A stretch of DNA of 64,000 bases from Marinoscillum sp964351625 (GTDB lineage Bacteria; Bacteroidota; Bacteroidia; Cytophagales; Cyclobacteriaceae). This document shows, one piece after another, positions 34,601 through 45,400 of this stretch. The stretch lies in assembly GCA_964351625.1 (NCBI GenBank), contig CAYGOV010000005.1, positions 131,692 to 195,691 on the forward strand. The letters are read 5' to 3'. Numbering within the stretch: position 1 is the first letter of the stretch; each line of letters opens with the position of its first letter. A program made the position numbers and the translations under genes. The notes beneath the pieces were generated by a model. It had not been told where the DNA came from, did not search any database, and saw only the letters and a list, made by a program, of their open reading frames with translations.

Positions 34601-35179
34601 GATGCGGTTAGCTATGAGAGTTCTCTCTATGAGCAAGGACTACTGACCTATTCTCTTCTATTTGGAATGAAAGGAGCCACTCAGGATCAAAATGGAAATA
34701 TAGACATCATAGATCTTTTCCAATTTGTATCAAAAAAGGTACCTGAGCTAGCTAGTGAAATAGGACAAATACAGATGCCTGAAATTAAAATCCCTACTGA
34801 ATCAGAAACCTTTTCCATTGGAAACATGAGGCTAGAAGACCAAGAAAAGATTGTCATCATTGAGTCGAAACCCATATTTATACAAAGCAGTTTTCAGGAA
34901 ATGGAAATGTACAATGACCCAATATTACTTGGATCCAAGATCGACCAGTTACTACTCGAAGAAAGTACTGAGAAATCTAGAAAACTTGTTTTCCTAGATA
35001 AGAAAACCTATCCGGGCGGATACACGATTAGAGGACGCTACCAAGTAATGGAAAATGAAATAAAGGCTGAAGTAAAACTCTATAAGGGAAATATGAAAAT
35101 AAAGGATTTCACCTTGCGTGAAACCAATAGTAAAATTTTAGCGGAGCGTATTATCGAGAAAGTCTTAGATAACCTTTAA
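31652..35179 (+). CDS. Secreted WD40-repeat/caspase-domain (C14) protein
   Basis: An 1175-residue protein with signal peptide MIRKIILPALIFLANISFAQ. Residues about 25-650 are WD40-like blades (VELVIPTGHTSQIQNICINQ, IISGHDGGVSSLAFHP-type repeats, LASVGFDNKLKVWSVATGEL, IFSASKDGQIIIRDF). A linker with an Ig-like section follows (about 700-785). A caspase/metacaspase peptidase domain then occupies about 790-1040, with catalytic His886 in VVYLSGHGTNYG and Cys943 in IVDACHSGK. The last ~130 residues are a separate alpha/beta domain. Both catalytic residues are intact. It shares a TTAA stop overlap with the convergent lipoprotein. Prokaryotic caspases of this type are often linked to defence or signalling, but export argues for an envelope role. 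Confidence 0.9.
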   Translation: MIRKIILPALIFLANISFAQNEVELVIPTGHTSQIQNICINQEATMVASTQNTEEIIVWNYLTGDKERVLKYHSSRVNDLLIDQNHLISGGDDSLVIIWNMLSKEIIATLNLEEPVFALLRETNRKLIVVGEQGKLLRWDYRNDIRSDSVQLSGKVSAASLSVDAERLIIATKDSVYTIEQNHFSSKVQVTTSGGEINSILTKSGQIFLGNGKGELITMDTSLIEQERTKIFDFRLYHIEESSAVDELILTGRAKNTHLKIFNTETKTISALPLDLGPTSLLSDRGIRTIKCTSSGLLLVPNYIFGISSFQLPDFKSEKILNGLSFPINDMAIDNNERTLAIASSDDQISLHDLSGVKPVKIIDGHDGGVSSLAFHPTDSLLASVGFDNKLKVWSVATGELTHSYDVRGKYVTTPIKFNVSGQYLIQKTDPDYFELYNLDKTKSKKLKIKDGIDYKFAQNGQLLIFRTRDGFLTYNAISFNLISKFDFPKTLSFDVRGKTIVVLTSQEVIYYDLNFKEKTRLKTPAFYDEIYLHPNEASAFATITSVQSGSSFRDYSLKYLKETKSEFQSLGGHQGFISNVKFLKKGRFIFSASKDGQIIIRDFADSSKMIASFIPLKNGEWVVLNPSGIYDASRSAYNSMHYARGKEIFDLAQLKDLYYEPKLLSRVLEYTIDPLPLRKSLSDLPSNPEVEIKHPEINGGILGLKVKNTGGGLSYVVIKINGKEVLRELKQDVSSTDSSSVTLEYPITGHPFIKTKDLNKVTVKAYNGDGSMSSPEKKLFVFGKSEEEENRRKPKLFSLMVGTDDYPGEALDLTYAGKDANDFADAMQIVGTNYYGEENTQIKSLNTRLADRANWPTKENIRRELERIEKEATAQDVLVVYLSGHGTNYGEDSKDFYYLTAEATGNMKDEENRKKATISSRELTEWIKRIPTLQQVLIVDACHSGKLTSTLERVESLKSSQIKALEQMKDRTGLYILAGSESDAVSYESSLYEQGLLTYSLLFGMKGATQDQNGNIDIIDLFQFVSKKVPELASEIGQIQMPEIKIPTESETFSIGNMRLEDQEKIVIIESKPIFIQSSFQEMEMYNDPILLGSKIDQLLLEESTEKSRKLVFLDKKTYPGGYTIRGRYQVMENEIKAEVKLYKGNMKIKDFTLRETNSKILAERIIEKVLDNL

Positions 35180-35382
35180 TCACATTCCTTGCAGTTGCCT
35201 GATCCTTCCGAATCTTCACAGTCAGATTCAGTTTGGAAACATCGGCCTCCTGCACTGAAAGGTGCATCGGCTTCACAACTGCAGCTAAAAACATCGTCTC
35301 CATCGCATGAAACAAGAAACAGACTGACACCAAGTACTCCTACTGACATCAAGACTTTGAATGTATTTAGAATTTTTCTCAT
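35176..35382 (-). CDS. Small cysteine-rich lipoprotein
   Basis: A 68-residue lipoprotein. The signal MRKILNTFKVLMSVGVLGVS ends at LFLVSC (Cys26). The 42-residue mature part has six further cysteines (34, 36, 48, 55, 64, 67), enough for three disulfides, and many acidic residues (TESDCEDSEGSGNCKECD). It resembles a small knottin-like or EGF-like fold but I cannot assign a family. Its stop shares TTAA with the caspase gene stop. The frame is supported by the well-formed lipobox and cysteine spacing. Confidence 0.7.
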   Translation of the reverse strand: MRKILNTFKVLMSVGVLGVSLFLVSCDGDDVFSCSCEADAPFSAGGRCFQTESDCEDSEGSGNCKECD

Positions 35383-35580
35383 CTGTAACTAGCAGTTAGA
35401 CCCTTTATAAAACAGAAAGGTAGAGAGCATTCAGATATTAACCAACGCAACTTATGCTTTATTAATAAAGTGTCGTACTGCTCTTGGATTAGTATGAATA
35501 AACTAACAAGATCAAAATAGTCAAGAGCATGTCAATCCTTTTCGGAGAAATTTGAGTAAAATTCTCACCAATTCTTCAAG

Positions 35581-36240
35581 CTACTTTCGGTTTTGAAATA
35601 GGAATTTCCCGAAATCAATCATTGAGTCAAGAGCCCCCTTACCTACCAGATCAAAAGCCAAGTTTACAGATTTCTCTATTGCAGCGTCTGTCTTTTCAAA
35701 ATCGCTACTTGTATCTTCAACCCAAAAACGGGTGATGTATAGAAAATGAAACCAAAAGGCTTTATCGTACTGTGAGGCGAACGGTCTCTCGGCAACCTCT
35801 AGAGTATCCTTTCCCTCCATTAATAAATCATTGATCTGGATTTTGAATACATGTCTAAGATCTTCAAGAAAGTCTGGGTGTAATTCGTGCTTAGGTAACA
35901 TTCCAAATCTCATTACCACGTAGCTCCTGTTTTGCTTGAGCGCCTCAAGCCAAGTATAGTAAAGTGATAAAAGCTTTTCACGCACCGTATAGTTCACATA
36001 TGCCTCATCCTTCTCCAATGCTGCTGTAGTTTCAACAAACCAATCTGACCAGATCGATTTCTCTAGCGCAGTAAATGAATTGAAGAACTTATAAAAATCA
36101 GCCTCCTGCGATTTTAAATCATTTGCAAAAGCATAAACTGATTTGGGAGCTTCCCCGTGAAGGAGAAGATGCTTTAAGTAAGCTTCCTTTAATTGATCCC
36201 TATCAATTTGCTTGGTTTTAGATTTAGTAGATGTAGCCAT
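35581..36240 (-). CDS. TetR-like regulator with atypical C-terminal domain
   Basis: A 219-residue protein. After a basic N-terminal tail (MATSTKSKTKQIDRDQLKEA) comes a divergent TetR HTH (KSVYAFANDLKSQEADFYKF), followed by a long helical domain (ALEKSIWSDWFVETTAAL, SYVVMRFGMLPKHELHPDF, KAFWFHFLYITRFWVEDTSS) of the kind described as TetR_C_23. Members of this group occur near UbiB-type kinases in other Bacteroidota (recollection), and a UbiB gene lies 4.2 kb downstream here. The HTH lacks a textbook recognition helix, so DNA binding is likely but unproven. Confidence 0.75.
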   Translation of the reverse strand: MATSTKSKTKQIDRDQLKEAYLKHLLLHGEAPKSVYAFANDLKSQEADFYKFFNSFTALEKSIWSDWFVETTAALEKDEAYVNYTVREKLLSLYYTWLEALKQNRSYVVMRFGMLPKHELHPDFLEDLRHVFKIQINDLLMEGKDTLEVAERPFASQYDKAFWFHFLYITRFWVEDTSSDFEKTDAAIEKSVNLAFDLVGKGALDSMIDFGKFLFQNRK

Positions 36241-36282
36241 GTGGAGATAACATCAGTTCAGAGAAAAAGTTAGCAAAGAATA

Positions 36283-36322
36283 ATAAAAATAAAACCCACC
36301 CTAAAATCAGGATGGGTTTTTT
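36283..36322 (-). terminator. Terminator downstream of the giant surface-protein gene
   Basis: A 12-bp stem (36291-36302 with 36309-36320, one C-A mismatch) with a 6-nt loop, flanked by T-rich sequence on both strands. It sits between the end of the giant gene and the TetR-like gene and can act on the minus strand. Confidence 0.75.
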
Positions 36323-36447
36323 AGCGACGAATGAGTTAAAGAGAACCTCCCATTAACCACATTAAAACTAGCCATATCCAAAAAAGCTCGCAATACCCAA
36401 AAGATGGTATTTCCAGTCCCTTCTACTATTAGGCTGCCCACCTCATT

Positions 36448-39400
36448 CTATTTTTTGCCAATTTTTACTTGCTGACGGAAAGTTCCTGCTTCATCTGTAA
36501 AGACCATAAAGTAAACACCGCTATTATAGCTCGTAAGATCAACCTTAGTGCTATGTAAGCCCATGCGGTGATCGAGTTCTTCTTCAAAAAGCTTGACACC
36601 TCTCACATCCAAGACCTCCATTCTTAAATTATCTAGTTTTCTATAAACTAAGAAGTCTGCTCTCATCACATCTTCTGTAGGGTTTGGATAAAGTTTTATG
36701 TCTTTGATGTAAGGTTTCAATGAATACAGTACTTCTTCAGCTTCTACTTGAATACCATTTTCGGTAATAGTAGCTAATAGCGTGAATTTTTGATTCTCCT
36801 TATCTCCGCCAACAATAAACTCAATTTCCGCATTAGGATCCATTGGAATTCCAGGATACTCAATGTTGAGTCTGTATTTACCTTCTTCTATCCCCTCAAA
36901 ATTGAATCGACCTTCATCATCTGACTCAACATAAGCATAGAGTTCATAGATATCTTCTTCTGTTCTTCCAGCTCTAACAAATCTTCGCATAGAACAAGCA
37001 GCCTTTTTGACCTTTCTTCGCGACTCTATTCTACCACTTCCTTCTTCATCTTGGTTACCATCATCCGCAAAATCGGATTCCAATAACCCATCAAAATTTG
37101 CTCCAGTTGGCACTATGGTAGGCTCCTCATAGAATATCATCTCGATATCGATACCTTCTACTCTATTCCTTACCACGATTGTTGTGGCGTCTGAAAAGAA
37201 TTCAGCTTTTTCGTAATAGGTATTGATCGTGTTTGGAAAAGCTACTCTGTTTGGATTCACCAAGGCTAAGAAGTCGCCTAGAACAACATCGGTAAAAGCA
37301 TACTCACCACCTCCATCTATTGAAGTAGTATCTTCAGCAACAAATGGACCTGTCGGTGTTTTTCTATAAAGTATAACCTCTCCATCATCAAGTAGGGTAT
37401 TACTACCGTCAGCATAAACAGTACCGAATACATCAGTTTTCGCTAGGATGTTTTTGTTTCTACTACTTATAGTTAATCCTGGGACACTTGGATGAGTAAT
37501 CTCCACACGATAGGTTCCCATTTTACTGTAGTCAACATTTTCAATTTGGTAAACCCTTGAGTTTGCACCTTCTATAACACTTACATTATTATTGAAAGGT
37601 TGGCCCGGGATATAGGATCCAAAATACCACTGATATGCAAGTCCTGTTCCGCTCATATTGATTCTAACGATTTTATCATCACCAGCTTGAACAGTATCGT
37701 AGGTCGTTACATCATATCTACGTTGAGGTATGTAAGTGATTTTACTTCCCAGTTTCACATTAGGAATAATATCCTTAAAGGCTAACCTATTATTACTAAT
37801 ATTGACCGCACCAATCGAAGGCCAGTTTGAGATATTCGGAAATGATCTTAAAAAATGATCCTTCAAATTCAGCGTAACAAGACCACTTAAATCTGCAAAG
37901 CTCAAAGGCACATCTCCGTCAAATATCTGACTTTGATCGCCATCACTGAGGTCAGTATCGATTACCGCCGGTAAAACTAGTTCAGTCACTCTATTATCGG
38001 CCACTGTTACACCATCCCAAGCTGAGGTAAGTTCACTTGATTCACTCCAATTTAAAGTTACAGGGAAAGCTCCCTTATTTACTGCTGCCGCGAATGCCAA
38101 TAATGCTCGTTTATCCCTTTCAAGTGAGGATAGCTTCAAATTGAAGGCATTGGTCCTTAAGGTAATCCCAGGATAATTGGAATTGGTTATCTCCAAAACG
38201 TATTCACCTTGATTAGGAGTATCAGGACTAGTAAGTATTAGCGAGCTCGCTGAGATCAATATAGCATCAGTAGCTAGCAGTTCTGTACCGTTAAACAACC
38301 ATTTGTATGAGTTGAAGCTTCCCCCAACAGGATAGAAAATTTCAATTTCTGATCCGACCTGCTGTAAGCTGTCCACTTTCTCAAATAGAGAATCTTGTGG
38401 GCTTAGAAATAGCTTATTGTTCTTTATCAACCTATCGTTCAATTCAAATGCTCCAAAATCGAGTGAGTTATTTCGCACCAAAAGTGAGTCAGCAATTGAT
38501 TTACTCAAATCAGGCAATACTGTAAACCTATTTTTGTTTGCATTGAAATAATACAAGTAAGGCGCTAGTGACAAAGGGGCTATCGACCCTGTGAATTGGT
38601 TATTGCTAATGTCAACATACTGAAGCTCTTTGAGATTAGATAGTGAAGTAGGCAAAGCACCAAAAAACTCATTGTTCTGTGCTTTGAATTCCAAAAGCTT
38701 GCTCAACGAACCAAGGTCAGAAGGTAACGATTCAGTAAAGTGATTATCATTCACATACAACACCTGCAAATTAGTCATTCCTCCAAGCCCAACCGGAAGG
38801 GGACCTTCAAAGTCATTATTGTCCAGCCTTAGAACTGCCAAAGTTTTGAGCGTACCAATCTCCGCTGGGACGAATCCGATGAACCCATTATTGTGAATTT
38901 CTAACTGCTTAATTTTCACCAGTTTGCCTAAATCCTTAGGGAGTTCACCAAAGAATTTATTGTTATACAAATCAAGATTTTCAAGATTAATCAACGAACC
39001 TACCGAGCTAGGAATAGTTCCATCTAACTGGTTATCATATAAGGATAAGTTGACCAAAGCCGTTAGATTACCAAGAGCTATTGGTAGTGGTCCTTTGAGA
39101 TTATTTCCACTTAAATCCAAAACTTGTAGTGCGGACAGTGTTGTTATCTGCGAAGCGATGGTATCAGTTAGATTATTATCATTCAAAATCAACGATATCA
39201 CACGTCCAGCACTATTGAAGTTGACGCCTTCCCAACCTAGGGGAGAGCCTGTCAGCCATCCTTGTTTTCTAGTCCAATTGGCTCCACCATTCTTATTGTA
39301 AATAGCTAGTAGCGCAGTAGAATCCGACTGATTTACAGTTGGTCCACTTGCCTGTGGTATTTCAACCATGGAAAGAACCTTTTTACTTGTAACATCTTCT

Positions 39401-42400
39401 GCTGAGGTAATTAACCCTGAAGGCCACAGTACCTCAACACTGTCCGCAAGTGCGGAAGCACCAAGACCGAATTCCAATGCAAGACTATTACCAGAACTGA
39501 TACCGTTCAAAGATCTTACCGTTTGACTTTGCCATTTGTTGTTAGACTTGACACGTACACGTGCTCCTATACCTGTCCGGTTAGATTCTATACCCTTAAG
39601 TTGTATTGTCAACCAGTTGTTTGAATTCCCATTGTTTCGGTACATATAGTTTGCACCAGTAAACTCTTGATTTGGCAGGAATATGTCTATTGCGCCATCG
39701 CCATTGAAATCAGCCAATGAAACATGAGAAAACTGGCTTGTTTGAGGGAACGCTTGATTTTCTACTTCCAGCAATCTAAACTCCGCATTTCCATTGTTAT
39801 AGAAAATTCTAGCTCTAGAATTCAACATACCAATAATGTCAATATTACCATCGTTATCAAAGTCAGCAGCACTGTAACCACGTCCTACAGAATAACTACT
39901 GGCAGGAATACTCGACTCTGTAACGAAATCATCAGGAGAGTAATAATCAAAGCCTAGATTTCCATCATTTAAGTAAAGCCCAAACAAATCAGGACTTCTA
40001 TCCCCAGTTAAAAGATCAATATTACCGTCATTATTGAAATCTGCCCAAGTAAATCCTCTTGACCGTAGTGATATATTAGAGATGGTATTCTCCACGTAGC
40101 TCATTTGACCAGTTCCATCATTCAAGAATAGCATGTTGTAAGCATCTGCCGTGAAATACAAATCCTGATCTCTATCATTGTCAATATCCACATTACTTAC
40201 CGTCCAAATCAAGATTGGCAACTCTGCTAGGATTCCATATTGATTTTCTAATCGTTGGGTAAGCGTGAATCCTCCTGATCCATTATTAGTAAACACCATA
40301 CCATTGGAATTCACTATATCTAGGAATCCATCATTGTCAAGATCCACCCAAATTCCAGATTCAGATGGTATATTATCGGTTGCTGTAGTGACCTCAGGCG
40401 CACCTATTTCAAAACTCTTACTACCTGTATTGTGATAAATTCTATCGCCAGCTACATCCCTAGTAGGTACCAGTAAATCTAAGAACCCATCATTGTCATA
40501 ATCACCCCAAGAAGCAGATCTAGTAAAGGCTTCTTCAGATGTGGCAATAGATCCAATTATCTTTTTGAATGTGCCATTTCCAGTATTTTCATAAAGGAAG
40601 TTTGCTGGCTGCTCAAATGCGTTTGTCACATATAAGTCATCATCTCCATCACCATCGAAATCTCCCCAAGAACCACCATAACTAGTTCGGGTAATGTCAT
40701 TTGTAATAGAGTTAGCAACAGGCTCGAAAAGCGCGGCCTTATGAACTAGGTTAGACTCATTTGAAGGGAGCGAAACGCGCTCTCCATTATAAGAAAGTAC
40801 TCTGTAATAATAGTACGAGTTATCTAAGCTATTGGCATCAAAATAAGAGTTTGTAGAAACAGTATCAACATTTACATATTGTGTTGAAGTGCCTTTAGAG
40901 CGCTGCACAATGTACTGCTCATTCTGTCCTTGCCAGTTTAATTCAACCCTGTTACTCCCAATCAAATATGCTTGGGTAGCATAAGGTATAACCAAGTCAG
41001 CCACCTCCACTGGTTGATCACCTGTAACCCAGAACTTCGAGAACCCAGAAATACCATTTACATTATCGTACCAATCTATTCTTAATGTATCATTTTCATA
41101 AGTCGCATCAAACTCGCTGATGTAACTGAAACCTCTACCTAGCAAACGATGACACCTTTGTCTGATCTCACCATTTTCTTCAAAGAATCCAAAGAACTGA
41201 TCGTACCAACCGGCAGATATATCTGAAATTTCAAAGTAGGCGTAGTAAGGGGAAGTGATATAAATATCATCACGCTGGCTATCTAATCCACCGAATGGAT
41301 TGTCTGGCGCACTGCTAATACCACTCCATATCTTATTAGCTGGTAAGGTCGGCTCGCAATTACCAGTGAATAACACCTCCGAGTATTCACTTGATACACC
41401 GAAACTTTCATATACAGCTTTTGCTCGATAGTAGAACTGGTTTTGTGTAACTTGATCAGCATACCATCCAGTAAAAGCCACAGTATCCAAAGTGATAAAG
41501 TTCGTTCCATCCGCACTGCGCTCCAGTATGATGTAATCAGCTACACCTTTGTATTGTATATCCACATAGATGACATCTGGACCAATATCTGTGTATCTAT
41601 CAGATAGAAACGGAACGCTTAGACCAGTTCCACCAGTGTCACCTATCTCAAAAGCGTCAATGGCTCCTCCACTTACTGCCAAGTCGATTTGAGTAACAGC
41701 AAATGTCGTTTTAGGGAAGGTAAATTGATTGTCAAAATAATAGATATTAGTATAAAGTGGTATGATCAATTCTTCGCCACCACTTCCTCTTAGAGTCATA
41801 GTGTTGATTGACAGTTCATAAGGACCATATAACCTTATATAATTGATAGGAATTGGATTGTCTTCAAAAAACAACTTTGCGGTATCCAACTGACCAGCTG
41901 CCTCCACCTGACTATACCAATGATTATCTAGTTGATCCCACTCCCATCCATTAGGTGGTGAGTCTGGAAAGCCTATAGCCCCATTGACCGATCCATTTCT
42001 GAAACCGCTATCTTCAGTTGCAGTTATTGAGGTGACGTATCTTTTTGCGAATGGGTCTACTGCCACATAATGACTTAAAAACTCATAGCTACCATTCTTG
42101 TAGTTTGGATTTGTAACAGACACCAAGTAGTTGGTTTGATCATAATCTTCATTCACAAAGAATGTGAGGGTTGAATCAGAACCTGTAGTGGTTAGATAAT
42201 CATAAGTAGGATTATACGAACCGGAATATTTATTCAACTTGAACCAAGTAAACTGATCATCAGGATCCAGCCTCTCAGCTCTAAGTGTTACTTCCCCTCC
42301 AATATTAGGATCTCCAGTAAATGTTATACTTCTAGTAACAGACTGGACACCATTGGTATAATCAGCACCTACGAAATTCCCAAGGCCATTTGCCAGGTCG

Positions 42401-45400
42401 AAATAGTCAAAATTATTGTATTCAAAGTTGACATAAAATGAACTGGAGAAAGCAGCATATAGACCTGCTGGAATATCATCTAAATCATTCCTATCTACAC
42501 TAAACCCACCAAAATTGCCATTCACCATAGATGCCGGAATAGCACCAGTCAATCCATTATCATCTAAATAAAGCTCATAGAGGTTTGGTAAATCTACATC
42601 CGGAATTGAACCTGTAAGTTGATTTCCTGCCAGACCAACGAACTGAAGGTTTTGTGCTGAGCCAATTGTACTAGGTATGCTACCTGTAAACGCATTTCTA
42701 CCAAGATCAAAAAAGCTCATAACTGGTGAAAAAATATCATCAGGTATCGGCCCAGTCAAGCCTCCATCTACGATAGAAAGACCTTCAAGAGATTCCAATG
42801 CCCCAATCGTCCCTGCAGGTATGGTTCCTTCGAGACCGTATAGATACAATCCGCGAACTTGACCACCATGAGCTACCACTCCAGTCCAATTCTCTACTGG
42901 GCCTTCTTCAAGCCATGGTAAAATGATATTATCATGGTTCGTAATTGCGTTATAAAAGGCAATTAATGCTAATGAATCCTGCACACTAACGGGTTCTACA
43001 ACTTGCACATCGAAAAGACCACTATATAGAGGTACTCCTGTGTAATTACTTATTTCGGAATGATATGCGTATGCTTCATATTCCATATCTCCTTCAGGAT
43101 TCGACACTAAACTTGAATCCAACACTAATGATGTTCCTGATCCCATGTAATCCCCGTTACCATTGAACCAATCTATCACTGTAAATTCATCTGTTGTAAG
43201 ATTCATTGTAAGCATAGTAGATGTACCAGCCGCTATTTGAACATATGTGTATTCTCCATTTGTTGGTTGCATACTTCTAGCATCTATATAAGCTCCATTA
43301 TCAATTAATGGAATGATTACAGCTAAATCTTCAAAATCTAATCTATTACCATAAATAAAAGCCTGTTGTAGACTAGTTGCATTGGCTATTATGGAGATGT
43401 CATCGATAGAGTTGTTATGAATATATAATTGCTCCATCATGCTTATGTCAAAGCCAGCAGGAAAGCCACCGGTAATTCCATTGTCACGAATGTTGAAAAA
43501 TGTTAGACTGTCCATATTCGCCAATCCAGCTGGTAGTGGTCCATTGACATTGCATAATGGCATCTGGAAAACTTTCATTCTTGTGAAATTCCATATCACA
43601 TCAGGAATGCCTTCTGAATAATCCGCATAGCTCAATCCTAATCTTTCGATGTTTACGAGACTAGATAGCTCATTCGGTAAAGTCTTTTCAGCCAAAGGAC
43701 TATCATACAAATAAAGGCTCTGCAGATTGGTCATCGTAGCAATCTTCTCTAAGCCAGAAGTGAAATTGTTAGAGAGATTGAGGTAGCGCATCTCTGTAAG
43801 TGCCGATATCCCGTCTGGCAGACCACCTGTCATTTTGAGGTTTTGTCCTAAATGCAAATAACCAAGTTGGGTAAGTTTAGAGATCTCATTTGGTATAGAC
43901 CCACTAAACTCCGTGTTATACATGCCCAACAATCTCAAATTGACTAGGTCAAAAAGCTCTTTAGGAATCTTGCCTTGATATGGGTTCCCTCCTATCCAAA
44001 GTGTATCAAGTAGAGTCAGCTGATTGATAGCAGGAGGCAATTTGGTTAATCCAGTGTTATCAAGATCTAAATAATGCAGTTTCTGCAACCCAAACAGTTC
44101 GCCTGATAAGTAACCAAGATTGTTATTGTATAGTGAGAGCCATGATAGTTCACTAAGATTTCCAATTGCAGGTGGTATTGGCCCGTTAAGGTTTTTATTA
44201 CCAAGTTCTAAAAGTGTAACTCTGCTATTCTCTAATATCACCCCCTCCCACATGGCAACCGGTGCAGTTAGCCAATTTTCTGCATCGTTCCATTCTTCTC
44301 CATTAGTAGCAAGATAGATTGCCACAAGTGCTACTGAATCAGAAGCTGTGACTGGTGCTGAAATCCAATATGTTCTTTCTCCAGAAAACAAGGTCAATGG
44401 TGATATTTGGCTAACTGAGTCATTGGTAATATCACAAGTATAAGTGCCTGCTTTTGACCTGTTGAATCCTGAAATAGTCAACCTTGATGTATCCGCCACA
44501 TCTAATTGCTGACCATCCAAAAACCAAGTATAATGGTTACTTGATCCTCCTACGGTCGCATCTATAGTGAACTCACTACCAGCAGCTTGAATTTCGAAAG
44601 TACCAGAACCTGGAAGCTGAGGCTCAATACCTAGTACTCCAATTGGAACCTGAATAAGTGCCTCAAAATCATCAAATTCTAAATAGTTATTATAAGCATA
44701 AAAATCACCTATAACATCTATATTACTCCAATCTGGCAGCCCAGTAAGCAAATTGTCATAGATATAAATGTTCTCAAGATTAATAAGAGCGCTCCAACTT
44801 GGTGGTATATCTCCGGGAATTTGGTTTTGATCAATCGCTATATTTCTAAGACTTATCAAAGCACTCAACTCAGTTGGTAATGGTTGATCCAACATATTCG
44901 CAGTGAGATACAACTCTTGCAACGAATCCAAACTTGCCCATTCTGTGGGAATACCACCTGAGAAATTATTAAATCCTAAAGTAATGAACTTTAAAAAAGT
45001 ATTATTAGCTAACTCAGCAGGTAATACACCTGTTAGATTATTCTCTTGCATGTTCAAATTCTCAAGAGATGGAAAGTTGCCAATTCCACTTGATAATGCC
45101 TCAAGCTGATTATTACTCAGATTTAAACCATAAAGACTAGAGGTTCCTGTAGTTTCAGGAAAGTTGCCTACAAGACCATTATACTGAAGCTCGATATACT
45201 GGATATTTGGTAGTTCAAATAGCCCCGCCGAAAGTGTGCCATCAAGCAAATTTTCGTGTATTCTAAATTCTATAAGCTCGGTCAAACTCCCCAAATCAGA
45301 TGGGATACCGCCAGAAATCTCATTTACTGCTAAATAAATCCCACGAACATTACTCATTCCAGATATTCCATCCAATGTTCCAAAGAGTTGATTGTTGTAC

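Noticed and set aside
31652..36240. Phage-defence island around the caspase gene
   Set aside because: The caspase protein carries a secretion signal and there are no nuclease, cyclase, STAND or mobile-element genes nearby, so a classical intracellular defence system is not supported.
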